Shown piece by piece: positions 1 through 6,231 of a stretch of 19,164 nt of DNA. Positions within the stretch are counted from its first letter, which is position 1. The number at the start of each line of letters is the position of its first letter. A program made the translations under genes and the position numbers. The notes under the pieces were generated by a model. It made no database searches. It worked only from the letters and a program-made list of their open reading frames with translations, and had not been told where the DNA came from. This DNA is from Caldisericota bacterium (GTDB lineage: Bacteria > Caldisericota > Caldisericia > Cryosericales > Cryosericaceae): positions 1 to 19,164 of the forward strand of contig JAPLGH010000114.1 of the NCBI GenBank assembly GCA_026390285.1, given 5' to 3'.

Positions 1-750
1 GTCACGGGTATTCCAGGTCTCAGAGAGGCTGCTGCGATTGGAATCATCGGGGCAGCCGACGGACCGACGTCGATCTATGTCGCTGCGCGGTTTGCTCCAG
101 GATTGCTGGCCCCGATCACGGTGGCCGCCTATTCCTACATGTCGCTTGTTCCGATTATTCAACCACCCATCATTCGGGTGCTCACGACCCGCGAAGAGCG
201 CATGATTCACATGGAGAACCCTGAACACGAGGTATCGAGGATGGTGAAAGTCATCTTTCCCATTGCTGTCACGCTGATCGCCGGTATCATAGCGCCCATG
301 TCCGTGGCTCTGATCGGCAGCCTCATGTTCGGCAACTTGCTGCGCGAGTCCGGGGTAACGGAGCGCCTCTCCAAGACTGCTCAGAACGAGCTTACCAGTT
401 TGGTAACCATTCTCCTGGGGATCACGATAGGGTCGTCCATGGGAGGGAAGCAATTCCTGAATCCGACGACGCTCCTCATCATCGCGATGGGTCTCATTGC
501 CTTCGTGTTCGACACGGTGGGCGGAGTGCTGTTCGCGAAGCTGATTAACCTTTTCCGAAAACGAAAGATCAACCCGATGATTGGCGCGTGCGGCATATCG
601 GCGTTCCCGATGTCTGCCCGGGTCATCCAGAAGATGGCGCAGCAGGAAGATGGCAGCAACTTCATCATCATGCATGCCGTTGGTGCCAATGTGGCAGGGC
701 AGATCGCCTCCATCATCGCAGGTGGCCTGATCCTGGCCCTGGTACGATAG
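1..750 (+). CDS. Na+-translocating decarboxylase beta subunit (OadB/GcdB/MmdB family), 5' end outside window
   Basis: This is the integral-membrane beta subunit of a biotin-dependent sodium-pumping decarboxylase, which couples carboxybiotin decarboxylation to Na+ export. Reading frame 1 is open from the first base to TAG at 748-750, giving 249 residues. The family is about 370-430 aa, so the N-terminal third or more lies upstream. The first codons encode the hallmark GIIGAADGPTSIY; its Asp (codon 20) corresponds to the essential membrane Asp of OadB. Several hydrophobic helices follow. The C-terminus carries the conserved MSARVIQKM stretch and a NVAGQIASIIAGG helix, where the family places its Asn/Gly Na+-path residues. 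A gamma-like subunit follows 9 nt later. The substrate (oxaloacetate, methylmalonyl-CoA, glutaconyl-CoA or malonate) cannot be told from this subunit. Family assignment is very secure. Confidence 0.95.
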   Translation, partial: VTGIPGLREAAAIGIIGAADGPTSIYVAARFAPGLLAPITVAAYSYMSLVPIIQPPIIRVLTTREERMIHMENPEHEVSRMVKVIFPIAVTLIAGIIAPMSVALIGSLMFGNLLRESGVTERLSKTAQNELTSLVTILLGITIGSSMGGKQFLNPTTLLIIAMGLIAFVFDTVGGVLFAKLINLFRKRKINPMIGACGISAFPMSARVIQKMAQQEDGSNFIIMHAVGANVAGQIASIIAGGLILALVR

Positions 751-759
751 GGGGTGGCG

Positions 760-894
760 ATGGATCCCGTTGTCGCTGAAGGTCTGCGCATCAGTGGACT
801 GAGCTATGTTCTGATCTTTGCCATGCTGGGAATCTTCTATGGTCTCATCAAGGTTCTCTTGAGAATGTCCTCTCCAAAGGACGATTCGGAATAG
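760..894 (+). CDS. OadG-like gamma subunit of sodium-pump decarboxylase, 44 aa
   Basis: This short gene sits 9 nt after the beta subunit, with an AGGGGGTG ribosome-binding site at 749-756 just before ATG 760. It encodes 44 residues: a short N-terminus (MDPVVAEGLRIS), one hydrophobic helix (about residues 13-34) and a charged tail (RMSSPKDDSE). This matches the N-terminal anchor of OadG-type gamma subunits, which tether the alpha subunit and stabilise the complex. OadG proteins are often 80 aa or more with a hydrophilic tail. Here almost only the membrane anchor remains. The assignment rests on topology and on position next to the beta subunit, because the sequence is too short for a diagnostic motif. 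No alpha or biotin-carrier gene lies within the visible part of this cluster. Confidence 0.6.
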   Translation: MDPVVAEGLRISGLSYVLIFAMLGIFYGLIKVLLRMSSPKDDSE

Positions 895-901
895 ACAGCA
901 G

Positions 902-930
902 CACGAGTTTCCGCCAGTGACGGACTCGTG
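902..930 (+). promoter_or_regulatory. Stem-loop just upstream of the ZnuA-like gene's RBS
   Basis: CACGAGT at 902-908 pairs perfectly with ACTCGTG at 924-930. Inside it, CCG (911-913) pairs with CGG (921-923) around a 7-nt loop, leaving a TT bulge at 909-910. The stem ends directly before the AAGGAGG ribosome-binding site at 931-937. No T-tract follows. It could be a T-less terminator for the decarboxylase genes, an mRNA 3'-end stabiliser, or a structure that affects ribosome access to the next gene. Confidence 0.45.
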
Positions 931-942
931 AAGGAGGCTGGA

Positions 943-1767
943 GTGAAGAAGCTTCAGACGATTCTTGCCTTGACCGTGGCAGTGACGATGGCAGTGTCCG
1001 GGTGTGGTCCGCGCAACGTGGTACGGCCCATGATCATCTCGGGTACAATCAGGCCGGTTGCCCTGATCGCTCAGGCTATCGCTGGCGCTGCGTTGCAGGT
1101 CCATGTTCTCGCCGGAAGTGACGGAGTCCCTCTCCAGAATGCGCAGGAACTTGCCTCCGCGAGTGCCGTCGTTTTTCAGACCGGAACCTCTATCGATACC
1201 TGGTCCAGCAAGATGCAGCAGGGGGGTGTGCGCTTTGTCAGTCTCTCTGCCGCCCTGGACAAGGGTAGGCTGGGCAGCCCGTGGCTGTCTTTTCGAGATG
1301 CCGCAGACATGGCACGCCTGATGCGCGATACGCTGGATGCCCTCTATCCGGAGCTGAAGGAGCAGTTCGACTCGCGATATGCAGTATTCATGGACGAGTG
1401 CAGTCAGGCGGATGGCCGGCTGAAACGGCTTGTCTGGAGTGCTGGCACCCGGGCCTTTCTGGCGGAGGACACAACGTGGTCAGGCGCAGCAGCGGACTTT
1501 GGATTGCGGATTCTGGTTCAGCCGGGCCTGAAGGGTCTTGACCTTACAGGAGCAGAGGCGGCCTCAAGAGTTGCGAACTGGGGTTCTGGGGAGAAGACCC
1601 AAGTCGTTGTCGTGAATGTCGTTCCTGGAGGCAGCACGGGAGTTGTCCGACAGTCAAATGGCGTCGTTGTCTGCAACCTGGATGCTCTTGGAGCGACCGC
1701 CGATGGTCCTTTTGTGTCCTGGCTCGAAGGTGAGTTGACTTTGCTTGGGTCGGCAATTGGAAAGTAG
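943..1767 (+). CDS. ZnuA-like (cluster A-I) substrate-binding lipoprotein lacking metal ligands
   Basis: The predicted product is an extracytoplasmic lipoprotein of the ZnuA/TroA metal-binding family. GTG 943 is preferred over GTG 928 because AAGGAGG at 931-937 lies 5 nt upstream of it. It then gives a clean lipoprotein signal: MKKLQ, a hydrophobic core and VSGC with Cys21. A PWLSF segment followed by a long helix (DMARLMRDTLDALYPELKE) matches the DPHVWLDP-plus-helix region of ZnuA, and AEDTTWSGAAADFGL matches the HDAFxYFxxxYGL region. The histidines that bind metal at those places, and at the GxDPH site (here GSDGVP), are absent. The mature protein has only one His (His54). No metal ABC permease or ATPase is adjacent. 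It may bind something other than Zn/Mn or be an orphan. The fold is fairly secure; the ligand is unknown. Confidence 0.7.
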   Translation: MKKLQTILALTVAVTMAVSGCGPRNVVRPMIISGTIRPVALIAQAIAGAALQVHVLAGSDGVPLQNAQELASASAVVFQTGTSIDTWSSKMQQGGVRFVSLSAALDKGRLGSPWLSFRDAADMARLMRDTLDALYPELKEQFDSRYAVFMDECSQADGRLKRLVWSAGTRAFLAEDTTWSGAAADFGLRILVQPGLKGLDLTGAEAASRVANWGSGEKTQVVVVNVVPGGSTGVVRQSNGVVVCNLDALGATADGPFVSWLEGELTLLGSAIGK

Positions 1768-2055
1768 ACATTGACAGTTCGCGACGAGAAAGCCGGTGCC
1801 TCCTGGAGGGGTCGGTGGTCTTGTTGTGGACAGTGGTGGCTTCTTGATGTTTTGTTGCTTTTTGCCCCAGCCCATTCTATAGTATCCGTGCAGGAAAGGC
1901 TGGTGGACGTTGGTTGGCGCAGCACTCTTCTGGTTGGTCCTGTTTTGTATGATTAGCCCCAGGAGGGGGTTCTGCAAGACTTGCAGGGCGTTCTGCCCCC
2001 GAGGGCATGTGGTGGAACCACGAATCTGCGGTGGAGTCTGGAAAGAGGAGGAAAC
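1768..2055 (+). other. 288-nt intergenic leader before the por operon
   Basis: I see no convincing gene here. A TTG-started 61-codon frame at 1771-1956 has no ribosome-binding site or recognisable motif. The second half has several small inverted repeats: CTGCAA/TTGCAG (1972-1977 with 1981-1986), and GTGGT/ACCAC around 2010-2022. Purine-rich AGAGGAGG near 2045-2052 is the porG ribosome-binding site. The length and repeats suggest a structured 5' untranslated region, but I do not recognise a known riboswitch class. Confidence 0.4.
1855..1883 (+). promoter_or_regulatory. Candidate sigma-70-type promoter for the por operon
   Basis: TTGCTT (1855-1860), a 17-nt spacer and TATAGT (1878-1883). The -10 matches consensus at 5 of 6 positions; the -35 matches at 3 of 6. 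Transcription would start near 1890 and give a leader of about 165 nt before porG. This is the best match in the gap, but it is weak. Confidence 0.35.
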
Positions 2056-2622
2056 ATGAAGGAAGTCTACGAAGTCAGAATGCATGGTAGAGCGGGCCAG
2101 GGGGCCAAGTCGGGGTCCCAGTTGCTGGCTGAGGCGGCGTTCAAGGAAGGCAAGTACATCCAGTCTTTTCCCGAGTATGGGTCTGAGCGTCGTGGGGCTC
2201 CGACGGTCTCCTACACCAAGATCGCTGACAAGGTACTCAAGAGCCATGAGCCGATCGTGACGCCTGATGTTGTCATGGTGCTCGATTTTGGCATCATGCG
2301 CTCCGTCCTGGTTGCAGCGGGGCTACCCGATACGGGCATCCTCATCGTCAACACGAAAGTCTGTTCGGCGGAGATTAAGAAGCTGGCGCAGTTCAACGGC
2401 ACCCTCTACGGTGTGGACGCCACGGGCATCTCACTGGAGTTGCTGGGCATGGACACTCCAAACGTGCCAATGCTCGGAGCACTCGTGAAACTGACCGGCG
2501 TTGTCAAGATGGAGTCGCTTGAGGATGTCCTGCGGGCGCACTTCCTGTCAAAGATAGGCGAAGAGAAGGTTCAGAAAAACATCAGCATGCTCCACAGGGG
2601 CTATGAGGAGGTTTTCAAATGA
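2056..2622 (+). CDS. porG: Pyruvate/2-oxoacid:ferredoxin oxidoreductase, gamma subunit
   Basis: This is the gamma subunit of the four-subunit 2-oxoacid:ferredoxin oxidoreductase, a cytoplasmic enzyme that oxidises pyruvate to acetyl-CoA and CO2 and reduces ferredoxin. ATG 2056 follows a strong GAGGAGG site at an ideal distance and gives 188 aa, the usual size. The N-terminus has the family's HGRAGQG loop (residues 10-16). It is followed by AEAAFKEGKYIQSFPEYGSERRGAP, which is shown here only as the region of residues 25-49 and is highly characteristic of POR gamma. The delta gene starts in the ATGA overlap at the stop codon. Gene order gamma-delta-alpha-beta is that of the archaeal and Thermotoga-type POR. 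The distinction from VOR or KOR rests on the alpha subunit. Confidence 0.93.
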   Translation: MKEVYEVRMHGRAGQGAKSGSQLLAEAAFKEGKYIQSFPEYGSERRGAPTVSYTKIADKVLKSHEPIVTPDVVMVLDFGIMRSVLVAAGLPDTGILIVNTKVCSAEIKKLAQFNGTLYGVDATGISLELLGMDTPNVPMLGALVKLTGVVKMESLEDVLRAHFLSKIGEEKVQKNISMLHRGYEEVFK

Positions 2623-2969
2623 GTGAAAGAAGAACATGGCAGGAGCTTGAACTTGGCGTGGAGCTGCCACCAGCTACGTCCCTCGGTTACAAGACCGGTG
2701 GGTGGCGCGTTCTCCGTCCCATCTTCAACGCCTCTGAATGTACCCATTGCATGATTTGCGTGGGCTACTGTCCCGACATGGCTATTCCGGTAGCCAAGAA
2801 CGAGGAAGGCGTCGCCGGCAAGGGCGGACGGCTGTTCAAGGGAGTTGTACGATTGGCGACAAACCTCGACTATTGCAAGGGGTGCGGTATCTGCGCTCAC
2901 GAGTGCCCGTCCAAGGCTATCAGCATGGTTCGCGAAGAAGAGGCAGAGCAGGCCTCTTGCAAGTTGTAG
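2619..2969 (+). CDS. porD: Pyruvate:ferredoxin oxidoreductase, delta (2x[4Fe-4S] ferredoxin) subunit
   Basis: This 116-aa subunit carries two [4Fe-4S] clusters that take electrons from the beta-subunit cluster and hand them to ferredoxin. Two complete binding motifs are visible: Cys41-x2-Cys44-x2-Cys47-x3-Cys51-Pro and Cys86-x2-Cys89-x2-Cys92-x3-Cys96-Pro. They are separated by the longer spacer typical of POR delta (residues 52-85). The start overlaps the porG stop by 4 nt (ATGA), which implies translational coupling. The N-terminus (TWQELELGVELPPATSLGYKTGGWR) is the usual POR delta leader, residues 6-30. An extra Cys114 lies near the C-terminus. All eight ligands are present, so the subunit should be functional. 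Confidence 0.95.
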   Translation: MSERRTWQELELGVELPPATSLGYKTGGWRVLRPIFNASECTHCMICVGYCPDMAIPVAKNEEGVAGKGGRLFKGVVRLATNLDYCKGCGICAHECPSKAISMVREEEAEQASCKL

Positions 2970-2983
2970 AGGAGGGAACAGAT

Positions 2984-4153
2984 ATGGGAGTCAGGAAAGC
3001 AATTACCGGTGCTCAGGCGGCCGCGGAGGCGATGCGACAGATCAATCCCGATGTTGTCGTAGCCTATCCGATAACGCCCCAGACACCGATCGTGGAAGAG
3101 TTTGCAAAGTATGTTGCAGATGGAATTGTCGATACAGAGATGGTTCCCGTTGAGTCGGAACATTCAGCTATGTCTGCGACAGTCGGTGCCGAAACAGCCG
3201 GAGCCCGTGCCATGTCGGCGACCTCGTCCCAGGGACTTGCCCTGATGTGGGAAGTCGTGGCGGCTACACCGGGCCTGCGGTTGCCCATTGTCATGTCGCT
3301 TGTCAACCGGGCGCTGTCCGCTCCGATCAACATCCATTGTGATCATTCGGATGTCATGGGAGTGACCACCGTGGGCTGGATTCAGATCTTCAGCGAGAAC
3401 GCCCAGGAAGTCTACGAAAACACACTGCTTGCAATTCGCGTGGCTGAGGACAATCGTGTTCAGCTACCGGTCATGGTCAACCAGGATGGATTTATCACCA
3501 GCCACGCCGTGGAGCCGGTCGAGATCTTCGATGACGCTCTTGTACAGAAGTTTGTCGGCGTACGGTCCCTGGACCGTGCTCTGCTGGATGTTGAACATGC
3601 GAAGAGCGTCGGACCCCTGGTCCTTCCGAACTACTATTTCGAGTTCAAGCGTGCTCAGGAAGAGGCAATGAGCAAGGTGTTCGAAGTCTATCATGAAGTC
3701 GGCACGGAGCTCTCGGCAATCACGGGCAAACAGTACCCGTTCTTTGAGGCCTATCGTATCGACGATGCGGAGGCCGTCGTCGTCGTCCTGAATTCGGCTG
3801 CAGGCACTGCAAAGGCTGCCGTCGATGCGATGCGCGCACAGGGCAAGAAGGTGGGCCTGCTCAAACCGATCCTGTTCCGGCCGTTCCCTTATGCTGAGGT
3901 CCGTGAGGCGCTCAAGGACATTCCCGTCATCGGCGTTCTTGATCGATCGATGGACTTTGGCGCCTGTGCCCCAGTCTACTCCGAGTTCCGCAATGCGCTG
4001 TGGGAACTCGAACGACGACCGGCGATGCAGAGCTATATCTATGGACTGGGTGGTCGCGACATCATGACCACTGAGATCGAAGCCGTTTTCGAGGAACTGC
4101 TGTCCGGCAAACTCGACCCGGAGCATCAGCGGTACATCGGACTGAGGGGGTAG
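2984..4153 (+). CDS. porA: Pyruvate:ferredoxin oxidoreductase, alpha subunit
   Basis: This is the 389-aa alpha subunit, which shapes the substrate pocket and contacts the pyrimidine side of thiamine diphosphate. ATG 2984 is chosen because it follows AGAGGAGGGA and starts the conserved domain (MGVRKAITGAQAAAEAM). An in-frame extension back to 2738 would overlap porD and is not coding. Visible motifs are AYPITPQTP (27-35, with the Thr that contacts pyruvate), VESEHSAMS (56-64), ATSSQGLALM (79-88) and NRALSAPINIHCDHSD (108-123). The last of these resembles pyruvate-specific rather than 2-oxoglutarate-specific enzymes. A transketolase C-terminal-like domain fills the last third. It lies 14 nt after porD and 5 nt before porB. 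Confidence 0.95.
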   Translation: MGVRKAITGAQAAAEAMRQINPDVVVAYPITPQTPIVEEFAKYVADGIVDTEMVPVESEHSAMSATVGAETAGARAMSATSSQGLALMWEVVAATPGLRLPIVMSLVNRALSAPINIHCDHSDVMGVTTVGWIQIFSENAQEVYENTLLAIRVAEDNRVQLPVMVNQDGFITSHAVEPVEIFDDALVQKFVGVRSLDRALLDVEHAKSVGPLVLPNYYFEFKRAQEEAMSKVFEVYHEVGTELSAITGKQYPFFEAYRIDDAEAVVVVLNSAAGTAKAAVDAMRAQGKKVGLLKPILFRPFPYAEVREALKDIPVIGVLDRSMDFGACAPVYSEFRNALWELERRPAMQSYIYGLGGRDIMTTEIEAVFEELLSGKLDPEHQRYIGLRG

Positions 4154-4158
4154 CAGAC

Positions 4159-5103
4159 ATGCCTACACTGCAGGAAATCGCTTTAAAGACGACTGGTGCT
4201 GATGCCCGAATCGTGTCCGGCCATCGGATGTGTTCTGGTTGCGGCATTGGATCCATCATCAAGACTGTTCTTGCGGCCTCCGACAAACCCGTTATTGTCG
4301 TTAGTGCGACAGGCTGTCTTGAGGTTGTAACGACGATCTATCCGTTCACGGCCTGGAATACGCCGTGGATGCATGTGACATTCGAGAACGCCGCTTCAGT
4401 CGCTTCAGGTATTGAAGCTGCGTACAAGGCTCTGAGACGTCGTGGCAAGATCGACGAAGACGTCAACATTCTTGCGGTCGGAGGCGACGGCGGCACATAC
4501 GACATTGGATTCCAGGCTCTGTCCGGGGCGCTTGAGCGTCGGCACAGATTCATGTATGTTGTCTATGACAATGAGGGCTATATGAACACTGGCAACCAGC
4601 GCAGCGGCGCCACCCCGTTTGGTGCCAACACGACGACCGTTCCGGCGGGCAAGGTCAGCTTCGGCAAGCCGCAGTGGAGAAAGAACCTCGTGGAGATTGC
4701 CGCAGCCCACCGTATCCCGTATGTTGCCCAGGCGGCTGTGAACAATACGATGGACCTGTACAAGAAAGCGCAGAAGGGTTTCAATGCGGACGGTCCAGCA
4801 GTGCTCGCCGTTCTGCAGCCCTGCGCAAGCAACTGGTCTTTTGATTCTTCGCTTACGATCCAATATTCCAAACTGGCCGTCGAAACCAATTTCTGGCCAC
4901 TGTACGAGATTGAGAACGGTATCGTGCACATCAACACCAAGCCCTCAAACCGCAGACCGATTGAGGATTTCCTCAAGGGTCAGACACGGTTCAGGCATCT
5001 GTTCAGGCCTGGGAACGAACACGTCATCGTAGAGATGCAGAAGATGATTGACGATGAGTGGGCTCGCCTGCTCAAGCTGGAGGAGTCTGGCATCCAGTTC
5101 TAG
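4159..5103 (+). CDS. porB: Pyruvate:ferredoxin oxidoreductase, beta (TPP-binding) subunit
   Basis: This is the 314-aa catalytic beta subunit that binds thiamine diphosphate and the proximal [4Fe-4S] cluster. The TPP motif runs from GGDGGTYDIG (109-118) to YDNEGYMNTG (136-145). Cluster cysteines are Cys25 and Cys28 (RMCSGCGIG), Cys53 (TGCLEV) and Cys222 (QPCASNW), which is the full set for this family. ATG 4159 is 5 nt after the porA stop, and the ribosome-binding site GAGGGGG overlaps the end of porA. It is the last gene of the por operon. A T-less hairpin at 5131-5160 follows. Confidence 0.95.
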   Translation: MPTLQEIALKTTGADARIVSGHRMCSGCGIGSIIKTVLAASDKPVIVVSATGCLEVVTTIYPFTAWNTPWMHVTFENAASVASGIEAAYKALRRRGKIDEDVNILAVGGDGGTYDIGFQALSGALERRHRFMYVVYDNEGYMNTGNQRSGATPFGANTTTVPAGKVSFGKPQWRKNLVEIAAAHRIPYVAQAAVNNTMDLYKKAQKGFNADGPAVLAVLQPCASNWSFDSSLTIQYSKLAVETNFWPLYEIENGIVHINTKPSNRRPIEDFLKGQTRFRHLFRPGNEHVIVEMQKMIDDEWARLLKLEESGIQF

Positions 5104-5120
5104 ATTGCTGGAGTCTTGCG

Positions 5121-5148
5121 TTGTATTCGTCAGCCCACCGGCTACAAT
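5121..5148 (+). promoter_or_regulatory. Candidate promoter for the flavodoxin-rubrerythrin gene
   Basis: TTGTAT (5121-5126), a 16-nt spacer and TACAAT (5143-5148). The -10 is 5/6 to consensus. The start site would be about 5155, leaving a leader of about 28 nt to ATG 5183. The -10 lies inside the loop of the 5131-5160 inverted repeat. Confidence 0.4.
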
Positions 5149-5160
5149 GGCGGTGGGCTG
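5131..5160 (+). terminator. Perfect 10-bp hairpin after porB (no T-tract)
   Basis: CAGCCCACCG (5131-5140) and CGGTGGGCTG (5151-5160) are perfect inverted repeats around the 10-nt loop GCTACAATGG. They lie 27 nt after the porB stop. A G+C-rich stem in this position suggests the end of the por transcript, but ATTGCGTCAG follows instead of a T-tract. It may be a non-canonical terminator, a 3'-end stabiliser, or an operator, since the loop contains a -10-like TACAAT. Confidence 0.45.
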
Positions 5161-5182
5161 ATTGCGTCAGAGGAGCAACTCA

Positions 5183-6121
5183 ATGACAACGAAGACCGTT
5201 TTCTACTCTGTTATGGGGCATTCTCGAACGGTAGCTGAGGGCGTTGCGTCGGAGCTGAACGGTCCACTGTTTGGCCTGAGCGATCGCTTCACTGCTCGAC
5301 CTTCTGGATGGAAGCGTGCAGCGCGGCGGGCAGTCCGTGGCTTCGATCTGGCAGTACTGAGCACCCCGAACGTGTCGTTTGACCGCGGAGACAAGCTTGT
5401 CCTCGTTTTTCCCTACTGGAACGGAGCCATCGTTCCCGCGGTGTCAGGATTTGTCCGTTCGGTCGGTCTGGCGGGCGTCACTGTATTCCTGGTGATGATG
5501 CGTCGATTGAGCGGTGGCGACGAGCTGATATCGCAGCTCGAGGATGACGTTGTCAGGCAGGGAGGAACAATCGGAGGGGTCTTCAGCCTTCGAACCCTGT
5601 GGCGAGTGCCGCAGCGCCTCCGGTCGCTGGGAAGTCGTCTTGGACGCCAGATTGGGGGGAAGGCGCAAGGAGCGCTCCTCAGTCTCCAGGAGCTGCTGGA
5701 GGGTGCAATCGAGGAAGAGGTCGAAGGGCACGCTCGTTATCTGCAGCTCGTCGAGAGGACCACGAGAAAGCGCCTGAAGGCAACGTTCAGGTCGCTTTCA
5801 GCCGACGAAGCCGCCCACGTTCAGATGCTACAGCAGTTGTACCGTGCATATGCTGGCATTGTCTACGAGCCACACAGGAAAGCCACTGCCTCGTCCAGCC
5901 CAGAGAAGGTTCTCGACGACAGTGCTCTGCTTCAGGAACTCAGCGCTTCCGTGGAAGCCGAACGCAAGGCTTTCATGGGATACCGAGCCATCGCTGAGCG
6001 ATATTCCAGCCAACCTGATGTTGTTCGTCAGATGCTATCGCTGGCCCACTCTGACCTCCAACATTACAGAGATGTAAAAGGCATGTGCAACGTGCTGAGT
6101 CGCCGTCACTCCAAGCCCTGA
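5183..6121 (+). CDS. Flavodoxin-like domain fused to a rubrerythrin-like di-iron domain
   Basis: The product has 312 aa. ATG 5183 is chosen because AGAGGAG lies upstream and the flavodoxin fold begins at once (TKTVFYSVMGHSRTVAEGVA). Residues 1-150 look flavodoxin-like: a first beta strand and an FMN phosphate-type loop (SVMGHSRT, divergent), then VLVFPYWNG and VTVFLVMM strands. After a basic linker (R/K-rich, 138-160), residues 165-305 form a four-helix ferritin-like domain. Its ligand pattern is E179-x6-Y186, E209-x2-H212, E260-x6-Y267, D291-x2-H294. This is the rubrerythrin layout with Asp in place of the last Glu. There is no rubredoxin domain. An FMN domain that reduces a peroxide-reducing di-iron site in the same chain is a plausible role (inference). 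It appears monocistronic, between the por operon and the Fe-S cluster genes. Confidence 0.7.
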   Translation: MTTKTVFYSVMGHSRTVAEGVASELNGPLFGLSDRFTARPSGWKRAARRAVRGFDLAVLSTPNVSFDRGDKLVLVFPYWNGAIVPAVSGFVRSVGLAGVTVFLVMMRRLSGGDELISQLEDDVVRQGGTIGGVFSLRTLWRVPQRLRSLGSRLGRQIGGKAQGALLSLQELLEGAIEEEVEGHARYLQLVERTTRKRLKATFRSLSADEAAHVQMLQQLYRAYAGIVYEPHRKATASSSPEKVLDDSALLQELSASVEAERKAFMGYRAIAERYSSQPDVVRQMLSLAHSDLQHYRDVKGMCNVLSRRHSKP

Positions 6122-6231
6122 CGTTTAGTCACCGCTTTTTTGCGTGTTGACTTTGCCCTGTTTGTGATACGCTGAAGGGAGCAATCCTGCATTCGAGGCT
6201 GTTCTTCCACAGCAGGAAAAGGAGGTAGGCA

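Noticed and set aside
1771..1956. 61-codon frame after the ZnuA-like gene
   Set aside because: TTG start, no ribosome-binding site, low-complexity W/L/V composition and no similarity that I recognise.
2738..2983. N-terminal extension of porA within porD
   Set aside because: The extension is in another frame of the porD ferredoxin domain. A strong RBS and the family N-terminus place the start at 2984.
6147..6173. TTGACT...TACGCT as promoter of the NifS-like gene
   Set aside because: The spacer is only 15 nt and the -10 is poor (TACGCT). A promoter is likely in this 110-nt gap, but this one is not supported well enough to list.
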